A DNA stretch of 64,000 nucleotides, from contig CM031595.1 in the NCBI GenBank assembly GCA_018398815.1, forward strand, positions 139,370,059-139,434,058, given 5' to 3'. Source of the DNA: Conus ventricosus (lineage: Eukaryota; Mollusca; Gastropoda; Neogastropoda; Conidae). Positions 1 to 11,021 of the stretch are shown here, in pieces. The notes beneath the pieces were generated by a model. It saw only the letters and a list, made by a program, of their open reading frames with translations, was not told the DNA's origin and did no database searches. The number at the start of each line of letters is the position of its first letter. Position 1 is the stretch's first letter. Position numbers and translations under genes: made by a program.

Positions 1-287
1 AATCTGTTCAAAATAGTGGTTTTTATAAATCACATTTGTCAGAATTTTTTCTTATTTTTTGGAAAAAATTGTACTGTTTTACCTTATAACCATTGATCTC
101 GGGCCTTCGTTCGGTGATCTACGGAGTTTATCACTCTGGTTGAATTAATCACTTTTAGCCATCCGTTGGCGAGTTCTTTAGACGTGTGTATGTTTCTTCT
201 TCACCTACGCCGCTCATACTATTTGTGCTGTGTTGCGGTACTTTCATTTTTCTGTCCACCTCTCCCTGACCAATCTCCCCCCTCCTC
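1..287. other. Unique AT-rich sequence, nothing recognised
   Basis: No open frame with coding character, repeat or RNA signal is visible here. It ends in a pyrimidine-rich run that passes into the poly-C tract. Confidence 0.5.
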
Positions 288-289
288 CT

Positions 290-362
<73 letters not shown>

Positions 363-400
363 ACCCCACCCCCCCCCCCCACCCCCCCCCCCCCCCCCCG
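288..400. repeat. Poly-C tract, about 110 bp
   Basis: Nearly pure cytosine with a few T and A interruptions. The proline-rich (plus strand) and glycine-rich (minus strand) open frames through it are products of the homopolymer. The complementary G-run could form G-quadruplexes. Its true length is uncertain because such runs assemble poorly. Confidence 0.9.
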
Positions 401-824
401 CCTTGGTTTCCTTCAAAATTTCCGTTTTCAGGTCCACATACAGATTTATTTACAGTACATTATCGTAATCCCTTTATGACTGACAATTGACAAAGTGCCA
501 CTATTCTGGCTGGCCACCCCGACCAAATACACTGTGCCTCCTCCCCAATGTCTCATGAAGTCATTGATGGGTACGTTAAACTGAATTTATCTGGCCAGCG
601 TGTGTGACCAAGTCACAAAGTTGAAATCCGTTACATTGTCTGTGGCGTGTTGAGTTTTGGTTTTGGCTGTCCTGTTTCTCTACGGGACTGGAGTAACGGT
701 GATCTTGTTCCTGTTATGATCACCCCCTCCTCCACCCCCCCCCACCCCCCCATCTTCCACCCATCCCTTTGGGCAACAAGTGAAACAGACCTTGGGTGGA
801 AGGTAATTCAATACAGGACCCCAC

Positions 825-856
<32 letters not shown>

Positions 857-1140
857 CCCCGTGTTATTTTCAGGAGCATGGGTAAAAGGTAACAGGGATT
901 ATGATGAGGTTTTGATGAAAGACACGTGACAGCTGTCAAGTGTAGCCCTTGCCTGTGTCGTGTACGTTTTTATTGTTATGGCATAAAGCGCATGGTATTA
1001 ATTCCGGCTTTTAAACATGAGTTAATTCATATTTCACGTCAGAAGATTGTCAAGCGCTATGTGTCAGACATAGTTTTTCCCTTCTGTGAAATGAAGGACG
1101 TGTGTTCACTTGTTTCCCATGCATGCCGATCTGTCCCTTG
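401..1140. other. Non-coding sequence with a short C-tract
   Basis: No gene is recognised. A C-run lies at about 829-853 and shorter C-runs near 721-750. Open frames of 70-80 codons here have no recognisable domain. Confidence 0.5.
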
Positions 1141-1369
1141 AGCTTGTGTGTTGTGTGTGTGGGGTGTGTGTGGTGTTGTGTGTGTGTGTATGTGTGTTGT
1201 GGAGTGTGTATGTGTGTGTGTGTGTGTGTGTGTATGTGTGTGTGTGTGTGGAGGTGTGTGTATGTGTGTGTGATGTGTGTATGTGTTGTATGTGTGTGTG
1301 TGTGTTTGTGTATGTGTGTGAGTGTGTGTGGGTGTGTGGGTGTGTGTGTGTATGTGTGTGTGTGTGTGT

Positions 1370-1403
<34 letters not shown>

Positions 1404-1674
1404 TGTGTGTGTGTATGTGTTGTTGTGTGTGTGTGTGTGTGTGCGTGTGTGGGTGTGTAGGTGTGTGGTGTGTCTGGGTGTGTGGTGTGTGTGTGTGTGT
1501 GTAGTGCAAGTGTTGTGTGCTTGTGTGTGTGTGTAGTGTGTATGTGTGTGTGTGTGTGTGTGTATGTGTGTGGTGTGTGTGTGTGTCTGTGTGCGTGGTG
1601 TGTCGTGTGTGTGTGTGTGGGTTGTATGTTGTGTGTGTATCGTGTGCCGTGTGCGGGTGTGTGTGTGTGTGTGT
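1141..1674. repeat. Interrupted (TG)n microsatellite, about 530 bp
   Basis: Long TG array with TAT, GGTG and TTG interruptions. The Cys-Val (plus) and His-Thr (minus) frames of up to about 200 codons through it are artefacts of the dinucleotide. Alternating purine-pyrimidine tracts of this length can adopt Z-DNA. Confidence 0.95.
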
Positions 1675-1810
1675 AAACGCCGCCCAGTGCAGGGCTTTCA
1701 TCCAGGCGTAGAACTCTGGGTTGGAGGAATCAGCCGCAGCATCTCCTTTATCATTTATGAGACTCCACTCTGCACCCAGATGCCCAAACCTATCATGACA
1801 CCACCCTCCT

Positions 1811-1858
1811 CTCTCTCTCTCTCTCTCTCTCTCTCACTTCTTTTCTCTCTCTCTCTCT
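1811..1858. repeat. (TC)n microsatellite
   Basis: CT dinucleotide array with one short interruption, just before segmental unit A. A G-run (about 1976-1988) and a T-run (about 2083-2106) follow inside the unit. Confidence 0.9.
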
Positions 1859-2338
1859 TCCCCACTTGTTCCCGGGGCCTCTTTTTGTAGTGCAGGCCCT
1901 AATCTCGTTTTCGCCAAACTTGTAAACGAGTCCGGTTTTGATGATGCGAACAGTTGGAGAGATTGGGGTGGGGGTGGGGGGGGGGGGGTGAGGAGATGAA
2001 AGGAAGGGAGGGGAGGCTCCATCCTTTTGTTTGCTCCACAACACGTTGCGATTTACGTGGGTTGCCAGTGCTGCAATCTTCCTTTTTTTTTTTTTTTTTT
2101 TTTTTTGCAGCGTGGCCAGTTTTGGTGGAAAGAAAAGGGAAACGAAGAAAAAAGAGAAAGGATGAGAAAAGATTTGCCACCAACACGATGGCCCCCCTCC
2201 CGGATCACGGAGCCACAGAGCTAAAAAATCACGCTGCGGTTTTGAGAGAAAGAAAGGGAGTGCGCGGGAATGTTTCCGTAGTTAGGAGGCCGTATCTGCT
2301 CTGTTGATCGCCGTCGCGTGGCGCGCTCTTGATGCAAG

Positions 2339-2359
2339 TGAGTCAGCTTGACCTACATT
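2339..2359 (-). promoter_or_regulatory. AP-1 site next to a RORE, copy A
   Basis: TGAGTCA at 2339-2345 is a perfect AP-1 element. After three bases, the reverse strand of 2349-2359 reads AATGTAGGTCA, a perfect match to WAWNTRGGTCA, the monomer site of NR1F (ROR) and NR1D (Rev-erb) receptors. The same pair with the same spacing occurs in units B and C. Binding is inferred, not shown. Confidence 0.5.
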
Positions 2360-2960
2360 CTTACATCGGCGGCCTCCGTTGACGGGGCGGGAGGATCAGA
2401 GATAATAGTCGTCTGCATTGTCGTTATCTGTGAGTGGAGCTTGGCTGTGAGAAAAGCAGGATATGAGGGGGATGGGATGGGGGTGAGGGTGTTCTTGTAA
2501 GGGGAAGGCAAGAGGCAAAAAACAGATTTAGAGTGGAAGATCGTGACACTAGTATGTGGGTGGTGAAATGTGCCGCATGCATACTTACCGGCGCACATGG
2601 GCGTGCATATTTAATGATGGAGGAAAGCGAGTTTTGATAACTTAGATTCCAAATGGCACAATTTTGTGAGATTGTAATGAAGACAAGAGGAAGAGCACAA
2701 ATTCTTGGGCATGAGCCTGAGTGTGTAATTGTGAGAGGGAAGGAATATACATTAGCTTTTAAATAGAATAAGAAATGTTAAATTATATGTCTATCAATAT
2801 GTAATGTGGTATATATGTACATATATATATATAATTGGTCAGCTTCGATAAATAATGCTCCTTGTGTCCTGAGCTCTGACTTGTTAAAATACATGAAGTA
2901 AAAACCGAAGATGTTAAAAATGTCAATCTAATAAAAACAGCAGTCTGTTTCATGTCTCAT

Positions 2961-3080
2961 AACTTGTATTTAAAAAAAAAATCTATTTTTTTTTATATGT
3001 ATATGTAATAAATAAATATTTGTATGTATGTATGAAATACATGTTCAATGTATAATTCTTTTTTTTTTTGTATTCCTTTG
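2961..3080. other. AT-rich linker with A and T runs
   Basis: Poly-A and poly-T runs with a TATGTATG-type degenerate repeat. No gene is recognised. It lies within unit A between two conserved blocks. Confidence 0.4.
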
Positions 3081-3434
3081 TTTTTTCGCGGATATTCCAG
3101 TCAGGCTTACAAAGCATTTTCGCCCATCCATTTCTGATGGAGGCAGATGGGGCGCACCACGCCTGCCTTTTCAAGTGATGCATTCATTTTTCTTTGTCTG
3201 AAAGGCCAGGCCAGACCCAGCGGCCCTCTCCAATCCCTCTCCCAATTCCGGCCGACCAGTTGACAGACGTGAAATGCAAGAAATCCCAGCCCTCTTGGCC
3301 AACACAAGCTAGTCATTCTTGCGCATGCGTGCCGTGCTGGCACCCCGTCCACACCAAATCCTACGAGTTTTTGTGGGTTTTTTTAATTCTTGTTTTTCCC
3401 TACTCAACAGAGGCCTGGGCACAATGCGTGCGCC

Positions 3435-3646
3435 TGCGTGTGTGTGTGTGCATGCAGCGTGCGCACCGGACACACACGCACACACACGCACACCACACAA
3501 CACACACCCACGCGCACACCCACACACACTACACACACACACTCACAAACACAACACTCACACAACAAATGTATGCATGCACATGCACGACACACATACA
3601 CCACGCGCACACACACACACACCCCAACACACACACCACACTAACA
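3435..3646. repeat. Mixed (TG)n / (CA)n microsatellite
   Basis: A short TG array is followed by a longer, interrupted CA array. The His-Thr-rich frames through it are not genes. Confidence 0.9.
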
Positions 3647-3708
3647 GAGTTCGGCCTTACTTGCTAAACCCACTTTTTCACAGAGAAAGAACTGTGTCTT
3701 TGATCCAG

Positions 3709-3729
3709 TGACCTACATCTCCGGGGTCA
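3709..3729. promoter_or_regulatory. Everted nuclear-receptor half-sites, copy A
   Basis: TGACCT (3709-3714) and GGGTCA (3724-3729) are separated by 9 bp, an everted arrangement of AGGTCA-like half-sites. Units B and C keep the block with TGCCCT in place of TGACCT and spacers of 9 and 10 bp. Short motifs like this arise by chance, so function is uncertain. Confidence 0.25.
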
Positions 3730-3989
3730 ATGTTTCTCATTCTTCTCTCTCGCTCCTCTCAACCCCCCCCACATCTACGCTCTTTTCTTGCTCCGAGCAT
3801 TAGGGAATCGATGAGAAGTTGGCGCCTTATTTTGCATTTACATGTTTTGGTCTTTTAAGTGTGTCGTAAATCTTATTCTTGTCCCTAGTGGGCGTGTGGC
3901 ACCATATTTTTTAAAAAAAAGAAAAGAAAAAGCAATGTGTGTTTTTGTCCTTGTAAGCAAATTTTTTGTCTCATTCTGCTAGCTGCCCA

Positions 3990-4196
3990 CACTCTCTCTC
4001 TCTCTCTCTCTCTCGCACTCTCTCATCTCTCTCTTCTCTCTCTCTCTCTCTCTTCGTTATACGACGGCTGCGTTTCGATGGATTGTCGCTTAATTAATAA
4101 TGTATAAATTTGGGTAGTGTATGAATTGTAAAGGAAGGAAGAAAAACAACAAGATGGGGGAGGTATATAAATAAGGGCATCTCTCTCTCTCTCTCT

Positions 4197-4267
<71 letters not shown>
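3990..4267. repeat. (CT)n and (CA)n microsatellites around a unique core
   Basis: CT arrays at about 3990-4055 and 4181-4233, then a CA array at 4235-4267. The sequence between (4056-4180) is AT-rich with no recognised content. Confidence 0.9.
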
Positions 4268-4268
<1 letters not shown>

Positions 4269-4483
4269 ATACACGCACGCATCATGAAAAATATATTTAT
4301 AATTTATTGATGCTAGGAATTTATGCTGCTTACTATAATTGATTTTCGTTCTGTTTTGCCCTTATAACCACATAGATAAATGTAAAAGATAAGAACAAAT
4401 GTTGCTATTATTGATGCATGGATTGTCTTCGTTTATTATTCTTAGCAGTTTGTTGTATGTTATCTTTTACAAAAGGATGAAAT

Positions 4484-4541
<58 letters not shown>
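4484..4541. repeat. (TC)n microsatellite
   Basis: Almost pure TC array with one phase break. The flanking AT-rich sequence (4270-4740) contains no gene that I recognise. Confidence 0.9.
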
Positions 4542-4544
<3 letters not shown>

Positions 4545-4744
4545 CTTCGATAGGAGGATCGCTTATTTCCATCGTCAGTGTGTGCACCTCTTTTCTTTTT
4601 GTAATCAATATCTTTATTCTTGTTTGTTGTTTAATCGTTTCTTTTCCTTTTCAAGTCCATCTACGCTGATACTGTAATGCATCAACTTTTAGTGTGTATG
4701 GAATATTATGTGTGTTTGTTAAAAGTTTTGTAAGTTTTCCGTCG

Positions 4745-4851
4745 CTAGTCATATTTAGTCCCGTAAACGGGGCAAGGGCCGGATGAAAAAAAAAGCTGTG
4801 TTTGCTTATCTGTTACCCTTGGAAATAAGCATTATCATCATCATCATCCCT
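4745..4851 (+). mobile_element. 3' end of a non-LTR element with (ATC)n tail
   Basis: A GC-rich hairpin (TCCCGTAAACGGGGC) is followed by GGGCCGGATG, an A-run, and a terminal ATCATCATC array. A structured 3' core ending in a short tandem tail is typical of SINE or LINE 3' ends that use target-primed reverse transcription. No coding part is present. The family is not identified. Confidence 0.4.
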
Positions 4852-5116
4852 CATCATCATTCTCTCTCGTCACTCTCCCTTTTTTGTCTTGATCCAAAAG
4901 TGTGTGTGTGTGTGTGCCTGCTTGCCTGCGCCTGCCTGCCTGATGGTTGACTGATTTTGAATAGAGTCTCTGTATGTTAAAACCTTACGAACTTGCACCA
5001 GATGATCACCTACCCATGGTTTGATGCAACCTGTGTAGCAGCATGTGGCGCTGGTGTAGCAGAATAGGAACAGCAAGATTGAAAGAGTGGCTGACTCAGC
5101 TGGTGCGCTTACCTTT

Positions 5117-5161
5117 GTAAAATGATTATTCATTGTCGGTGTAAAATGATTATTCATTGTC

Positions 5162-5258
<97 letters not shown>

Positions 5259-5439
5259 TTCTTTGCTATCATGTCTGTGTGTATGTCTGTGTGTCTGTCT
5301 CTGTCTGGATCTCTCACTGTCTCTCTCTCTTTCTCTCACCCACCCACACACACACACACACACCTACCCTCCCCCCCCCCCCCCACACACACACACACTC
5401 ATACGCATGTATGCATGCTTGTGCATGTGCATGCACACG

Positions 5440-5500
<61 letters not shown>

Positions 5501-5520
5501 CACCACACGTGCGCACTCGT

Positions 5521-5570
<50 letters not shown>
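5117..5570. repeat. 24-bp duplication then compound GT/TC/CA microsatellite
   Basis: A 24-bp unit (GTAAAATGATTATTCATTGT plus CGGT) is present twice at about 5117-5164. Then follow (GT)n at 5164-5223, TCTG/TC arrays to about 5340, a C-run near 5370-5384, and CA arrays to about 5568. The long Cys-Val, Ser-Leu and His-Thr frames on both strands are artefacts. Confidence 0.9.
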
Positions 5571-5571
<1 letters not shown>

Positions 5572-5848
5572 GATGGAGAATGGAAATGAATCACATGCTA
5601 GATATACATTATGAAGAAAGTTGAGCTGTGTTACTGTTATGACAAGATTCTGATAGAAAGAAGGGAACCGTCTATAGCAGCTGTCATGCACATGCTGGGA
5701 GGGAGAAAGGTCTTTGGCTGACTGTTGTTCCACTTTCCATTCTTGTTGCATACTATTTCTGGTTCAACCCACACTCTGCGGTGTGTGTGTGTGTGTGTGT
5801 GTGAATGTATGTATGTGCATGGATGTGTGTCTATGTGCGTCTATATGT

Positions 5849-5910
5849 GAGATAAGATAATGTTGCTTATAGCCCAGCTGACCACAAAGGGCCATATCAG
5901 GGCTGTCGTC
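5849..5910 (-). mobile_element. Short dispersed repeat with (TTATC)n tail, minus copy
   Basis: The reverse strand reads AGCCCTGATATGGCCCTTTG, then GTGGTCAGCTGGGCTATAAG, then CAACATTATCTTATC. A close copy lies at 45590-45657 on the plus strand. Both end in a TTATC-type tail, consistent with a non-LTR retrotransposon or SINE 3' end. Confidence 0.55.
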
Positions 5911-5913
5911 TAT

Positions 5914-5965
<52 letters not shown>

Positions 5966-6064
5966 TATATGTGTGTGTGTGTGTATTGTGTGTGTGTGTG
6001 TGAATGTATGTGTTTGTTTGTTTGTATGCCATGCGTGTGTGTGTGTGTGTGTGCGTGCGTGCAC
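5914..6064. repeat. (TG)n microsatellite
   Basis: Interrupted TG arrays. A shorter TG array lies at 5781-5802. Confidence 0.9.
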
Positions 6065-6939
6065 ATGCATGCTCGCACATGTGCAAGCACACGTATGTGT
6101 TCTCTTATGAAGCAAAGATGTGAAAGATTGATTCTGATTATGGACAGCAACTCGACAGCTTGATTGTGGACAACCTAGATCAATTAGAAGTGTAGCAAAC
6201 AGACAACATATGTCTCCTCACTTATAAAATAAAAACCCATGAAACACAAGAGTCGTGCATGAAAGTAGGACATTTCTTCTTCAATAAAACTTTTTTTCCC
6301 CATGATACTTTGATTAGACGATAAACCCTGATCGAATGAGCCGCTGTTTGAACATGGTAATGAAAGGACCGGGGTTCATTTCGATGATAATCATATGAAA
6401 ATGAAATTACAATTATCATTGAAAAAACAGATGTTCTGGATTTCACATTTTCTTTTGTGTTTCAGAACGTAATGAGATCAGCTGTAGGTGTTGTAAGATA
6501 CCTAGTTCATTTCATTCTAATAATCAAGGAAATATTCTTTTTCTTGCCAGCTCCTTATCCAAATAATGTACTCAGTTCAGTTCTGTCCTGCAAGGATGTA
6601 GAGTAGGAGTGGGTATGGGGTTGGGGGGGGGGGGGGGGGGCAAATGGGGTTGGAAGGAGGTGACGACACTGGGAGGTGCCTCGTTCTGGGTCTGTTGTCC
6701 GTATGCTTGAGGTCGTCAGGGATGTCCAGGACTGGCCTCGTTTTTTTCTTTCTTTTTTTACGTTGTCAGGCCGGGTTTACCTCTGTCATCGTCAACACAC
6801 TACTTGCATAATTATCAAACATTAGACTGATTCGAATGTTAGATTATGTAACACAAGCCTTTTACCGCGAGGATCTTTTAATACTGATGAATATTGTCAA
6901 GTTTCACCGTTAAACGTGGTCTAAACTGCTTCATCATCA
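6065..6939. other. Non-coding spacer between units A and B
   Basis: AT-rich sequence with a G-run near 6625-6640. No conserved block of the triplication and no gene is seen here. Confidence 0.45.
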
Positions 6940-7434
6940 GCTGTTCATTACAGGGTTCGCCTCTGCTTGCACCAGACGCCCTGCAGTTTACAACACCTCC
7001 CTCCCCCTCCTCCACCTCACTCACAACTCCATTCTCCTCACCTGCTAACCCCTCCCCTAATCCCTTTTCTGTTGTTATTGGAGCTCTCATCTATCTCCAC
7101 CAGAACTACCCCAAACAAGGACCAGCTTTCCACGATGCAGAACGTTGAAGTGGGTGGGTAGAGAAGAGAGTATAGAGAGAAGCATCTTCCAGTTGCATTT
7201 TTCTTCCTTTCTTTTCTCTTTTCTTCTCTTTTTCTTTTGGATTTTTTTCTTGACAACTCATTGCCAATTTACATTTGTGCATGGGCAAAACCTGGGATTT
7301 TCTTTTCTTTTTTTTCCATTGGCCCAGTTTCTCAGATCACGAAAAAAAAAAACAACTCAGATACTGCACCATGTAATTACCCCTTCCCATCTCCTGTCGA
7401 ATCACAAAGCCACAGAGCTAAATGTGCTCATGGT

Positions 7435-7465
<31 letters not shown>

Positions 7466-7526
7466 GTTTCCGTCAGTTGAGCACGATTCTGTGTGATTGA
7501 GTCTGTTGCTTGGCGCTGTTGTTGAG

Positions 7527-7547
7527 TGAGTCAGCTTGACCTATATT
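7527..7547 (-). promoter_or_regulatory. AP-1 site next to a RORE, copy B
   Basis: TGAGTCA at 7527-7533. Three bases later the reverse strand of 7537-7547 reads AATATAGGTCA, a perfect WAWNTRGGTCA match. The variable bases differ from copies A and C, but the consensus positions are kept. Confidence 0.5.
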
Positions 7548-7564
7548 TTTTTCATCGCGCCTTC

Positions 7565-7591
7565 CCCCCCCCCCCCCCCCCCCCCCCCCCC
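7565..7591. repeat. Poly-C tract
   Basis: A run of about 27 C residues 18 bp downstream of the copy B AP-1/RORE pair. Copies A and C have GC-rich but not homopolymeric sequence at this position. Confidence 0.85.
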
Positions 7592-8285
7592 TTCCCCAAC
7601 CGATGGAGGATCAAAGATAATAATCGTCTGTGTTGTCGTCTGTCTGTGGCGAAGACCTGGTCTGTATTGAGGCCGATGAGGGAGGGAGGGGTGGGGGGTG
7701 GGGGGGGGAAGCACTGGTGGCGGGAAAAGAAGAGGAGAGGAATGGAACCTTGGATTGATGAGTAAGAGGAGCACAGAGAGAGAGAGAGAACATAATTATT
7801 TGACGATGCAACGGGGTTTTTTTTTAATCTCTGGATTAACAATTAGGTTTTGAAAAGAGGAAAGTGCGTTGAGAAAGGGAGAGATTTGTAATTATTGCAA
7901 TTATTTTACATTTCGAAGTGCGTGTTCCATGTGTTTCTCTCCAACAAATACTCATCGGTTTCATGGCTGGTCAGTTCTGACCACAGAAGATGGAGTGAGT
8001 CAGTGGCTGTGCCCTTTCAGGCTAATGTATTCATTATTGCCTGTCTGAAAGCTGGACCAGACGGACCTAGGCTGTGCTTTCACAACCCTGCAAGACCACT
8101 GACTATGTGGGAAATGCCATGAAATCTCAGCGCTCCCTGCCCACACTCGCACCCACTCGGCAACACTTCAAAAGCGCGCGTGCACGCCTAACCTCTCCGC
8201 CGCGCTGCCTCTTGTCTCCCCCCCCCCCCTCCCCTGCTCTCCTCTCTTCCCCTGCCCCTGCCCCTTCTCTCCCCCCCCCCTCCTC

Positions 8286-8316
<31 letters not shown>

Positions 8317-8352
8317 TCAGGGTGCCCCTACCCGCATCTGTCTGTGCTCTAG

Positions 8353-8373
8353 TGCCCTATATCTGTGGGGTCA
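8353..8373. promoter_or_regulatory. Half-site pair, copy B
   Basis: TGCCCT (8353-8358) and GGGTCA (8368-8373) with a 9-bp spacer, collinear with 3709-3729 and 11000-11021. The left half-site is one base off TGACCT. Confidence 0.2.
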
Positions 8374-8479
8374 CTGCTCTCTGTGTCTCCCACCGTTTCT
8401 CTGTCTCTCACCAGCCATCATCCCCTCCCCACCCACCCCCTTCACACCCTCCCTGTCTCGTGTTCACCCTCTTAAAGAT

Positions 8480-8520
<41 letters not shown>
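8480..8520. repeat. Poly-G run, 41 G
   Basis: An uninterrupted G homopolymer, a strong G-quadruplex candidate. The true length is doubtful in any assembly. Confidence 0.85.
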
Positions 8521-8521
<1 letters not shown>

Positions 8522-8792
8522 TGAAAACTGAGTACCCGTACTGGTACGTGTTCTCACCCTCTTATAGATGAGGGGATGAAAACCGAGTACCAGTACTGAC
8601 AGGAGTTTGTGCACAGCTTGGCCTGACGGTTCCGACAAGCCGCCAACAGAAGAAAGGGCAGAAGCAAAGCACCGATGCTGACAGCTGCCTCCATCTTGGT
8701 CTGTCCTTTGTGTGCTGGAGAAGGTCTGGGATAGGGTGGGGGTGGGGGTGGGGGGGTTGGGGGGGGGCTGTCCTCTGTGTGATGGTGCCAGA

Positions 8793-8796
<4 letters not shown>

Positions 8797-8851
<55 letters not shown>
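8797..8851. repeat. (TC)n microsatellite
   Basis: Pure CT dinucleotide array near the right edge of unit B. Confidence 0.95.
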
Positions 8852-8857
<6 letters not shown>

Positions 8858-9304
8858 TCAGTACATCTGCAATCATAACAAGCAGATGTTGAAAAAAACA
8901 AAAAGCACCCAGCACAAACAGCTTAGCTCAAACATCTTTTCATCGCTATTAATATCACCAGTAGTCAGCTTTCAGCCAAGGTATAGCGTGCTTGATTATC
9001 AGCAATATAACTGATCTGTACTGTGGTTGTTATGGGACTCGCCTCTGCTTCACCAGATACCTTTCAAACAGTAAAACCACACCCACCTCACCCACTGTTC
9101 CCTCATCCATGCCTGCGTACCCATGCTCTGCCCCCACCCACACCCACACCCCACCACCACTGCTCCCTTCCCCTCCCCCACCCCCACCCCCCCTTCCCGC
9201 CCCCTTTGTGGTACAGTGTCACCGATTCCAACTTGGGTCTGCTTTCCATGAAATACATTGTACATTGAAGTGAGTCGGTTGGTGTGTATGAAGAGAAGAG
9301 ACTT

Positions 9305-9306
<2 letters not shown>

Positions 9307-9336
<30 letters not shown>
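9307..9336. repeat. (GA)n microsatellite
   Basis: Short pure GA array in unit C. A counterpart is at 7436-7463 in unit B, although at a different position in the unit. Confidence 0.85.
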
Positions 9337-9338
<2 letters not shown>

Positions 9339-9684
9339 AAGAGAGAAATAGAGGCTCCATTCTTGCTTTCTTTCTTTCTTTGTTTTTTACCCCACAAAAC
9401 ACATTGCGGATTTACGTGGGCGCATGGCTGCAGTAATGGATTTCCATTTTCTTTTGTTGGCAGTGGCCCAGTTTCGCAGATTGAGGAAAAAGAAGTAAAG
9501 GGGAAAAAACAAATACTGCACCATATGATAGCCCCTCCCCCTCTCCCCTCCTTTGAATCACGAAGCCACGGAGCTAAATGTGCTCATGGTGAGAGAGAAG
9601 AGAGAGAGAGAGCTGTCTGAGAGGTTTCGACCAGTTGAGCGCATTTTTGTCTTGTGGCTCTGTCGCATGGCGCTGTTGTTTGAG

Positions 9685-9705
9685 TGAGTCAACTTGACCT
9701 ACATT
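9685..9705 (-). promoter_or_regulatory. AP-1 site next to a RORE, copy C
   Basis: TGAGTCA at 9685-9691. Three bases later the reverse strand of 9695-9705 reads AATGTAGGTCA, a perfect RORE. The spacer is AAC here and GCT in A and B... the bases between the two sites thus vary while both sites are kept. Confidence 0.5.
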
Positions 9706-10180
9706 CTTCATCGCTGCTGCCCTCTCAGACGGGAGGGAGGATCGGAGATAATAGTCGTCTGCGTTGTCGTCTGTCTGTGGCGGAGACTTGGCCTGTATCG
9801 ACACAGATGAGGGAGGGAGGGACAGACTGAGGGAAAGGGCAGACAGAGCGCTAGTGGAGGGAAAGGGGAAAAAGACAGGAAAGAAAATTCACCTCAGATT
9901 GAATGAGAGAGAGACAAACACACACAGAGAACAAAATCAAATTACACAGTTTCTGTTATCGCTGTACAAACAATGGAAATAATGAAGGAGCAAAATAATG
10001 CTTAGACAAAGCAGAGATTTGTTGTTTTTATTGTTTATGAAATTTATATATATGTCGTGTTGTTTCCTTTGTTTTATTTATTTACTTCATTCATTTTGTT
10101 GTTGGCATTTTTCCTCTCCAGCATATAATCATCACTTTCATGCCAGTCAGTTCCAATCAGAGGAGGTGGAGATCGAGAGG

Positions 10181-10181
<1 letters not shown>

Positions 10182-10226
<45 letters not shown>
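10182..10226. repeat. Poly-G run, 45 G
   Basis: An uninterrupted G homopolymer ending in AGGGGGTGTGTG, directly before the conserved GCCCTTTCAGG block of unit C. Confidence 0.85.
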
Positions 10227-10227
<1 letters not shown>

Positions 10228-10500
10228 GGGGGTGTGTGTGTGCCCTTTCAGGCTAATGTATTCATTATTCCTTGTCAGAACTGCCTTGACAACCCTCCCT
10301 CCCAGACCACTGACAGTCAGGGAAGTGCCGTGAAGCCCCAGCACTCGCTGCCCACACTGCGATGCCTCCCAGGTGTGCATGCGCCTGCCACCCCCCCCCC
10401 CCCCCCCCACCACCACCACATGATCTCTAGTCCACTTGCTCTCCTCCCTCTCCCCCTAACCCCATCCACCTCCTTTCCTCCCACCATATCTTCCATAAAA

Positions 10501-10526
10501 CACACACACACATACGCACATGCACA

Positions 10527-10559
<33 letters not shown>

Positions 10560-10880
10560 GCTTGCACGCGCACACACACACACATGCGCGCTGGCAGGCA
10601 CACAGGCAGGCAGGCACATGTGCACAGACACACATGCACACATGCAGGCAAGCACGCAGGCACGCACGCACACAGGCACACACTCGCTCGCGCATGCGCA
10701 CACGCGATCACACATGCAAGCACACACGCACACACATACACACACACATGCACACACGCACATGCACACGCACACACACGCACGCACGCACGCACACATA
10801 CACACACACATGCACATGCACACACACACATGCACATGCGCGCACACACATACACACACACACACACACACGCGCACGCA

Positions 10881-10925
<45 letters not shown>

Positions 10926-10953
10926 CACACACACACACACACAACACACACAC
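10501..10953. repeat. (CA)n compound microsatellite, about 450 bp
   Basis: CA array with CACG, CATG and GGCA interruptions. The longest open frames in this part of the window (up to 338 codons, plus and minus) run through it as His-Thr or Cys-Val repeats and are not genes. Confidence 0.95.
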
Positions 10954-10999
10954 AGAGTCTCAGGGTGCCCGCCGTACCTGTATCTGTCTGTGCTTCCCG

Positions 11000-11021
11000 T
11001 GCCCTATATTTTATGGGGTCA
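11000..11021. promoter_or_regulatory. Half-site pair, copy C
   Basis: TGCCCT (11000-11005) and GGGTCA (11016-11021) with a 10-bp spacer. The block is conserved in all three units, but the half-sites are imperfect. Confidence 0.2.

Larger units (their letters stand above)
1890..5770. repeat. Segmental unit A of a diverged triplication
   Basis: Shares an ordered set of short conserved blocks with unit B (6940-8720) and unit C (9010-11670). In A they are: a TTGCGATTTACGTGGG block at about 2046; GAGCCACAGAGCTAAA at about 2209; the AP-1/RORE pair at 2339-2359; GAGGATCAGAGATAATAG at 2391; a TTCATTTTTCTTTGTCTGAAA block at about 3183; a half-site pair at 3709-3729; AGAAAGAAGGGAAC at about 5656; and TTCCACTTTCCATTC at about 5728. 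Unit A is longer than the others because microsatellites and insertions grew between the blocks. The collinear order is seen directly. Edges are approximate. Confidence 0.65.
6940..8720. repeat. Segmental unit B of the triplication
   Basis: Contains in order: a GGTTCGCCTCTGCTTGCACC block (6954, shared with C at 9040); TTGCCAATTTACATTTG (7261); AAAGCCACAGAGCTAAATG (7406); AP-1/RORE (7527-7547); GAGGATCAAAGATAATAATC (about 7606); GCCCTTTCAGGCTAATGTAT (8011); a CTCAGGGTGCCC block (8316); half-sites (8353-8373); and CAACAGAAGAAAGGGC (8643). It has GA, C, CA and G runs of its own. B and C are closer to each other than either is to A. Edges are approximate. Confidence 0.7.

Noticed and set aside
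155..490. Poly-proline and poly-glycine open frames
   Set aside because: Direct products of the poly-C tract.
1057..1701. Long Cys-Val, His-Thr, Ser-Leu and Arg-Glu open frames at 1057-1701 and in similar arrays (3194-3711, 5122-5751, 10234-11284, 11411-12168, 53147-53658)
   Set aside because: They are translations of dinucleotide or tetranucleotide arrays, open on both strands, and have no domain or splice context.
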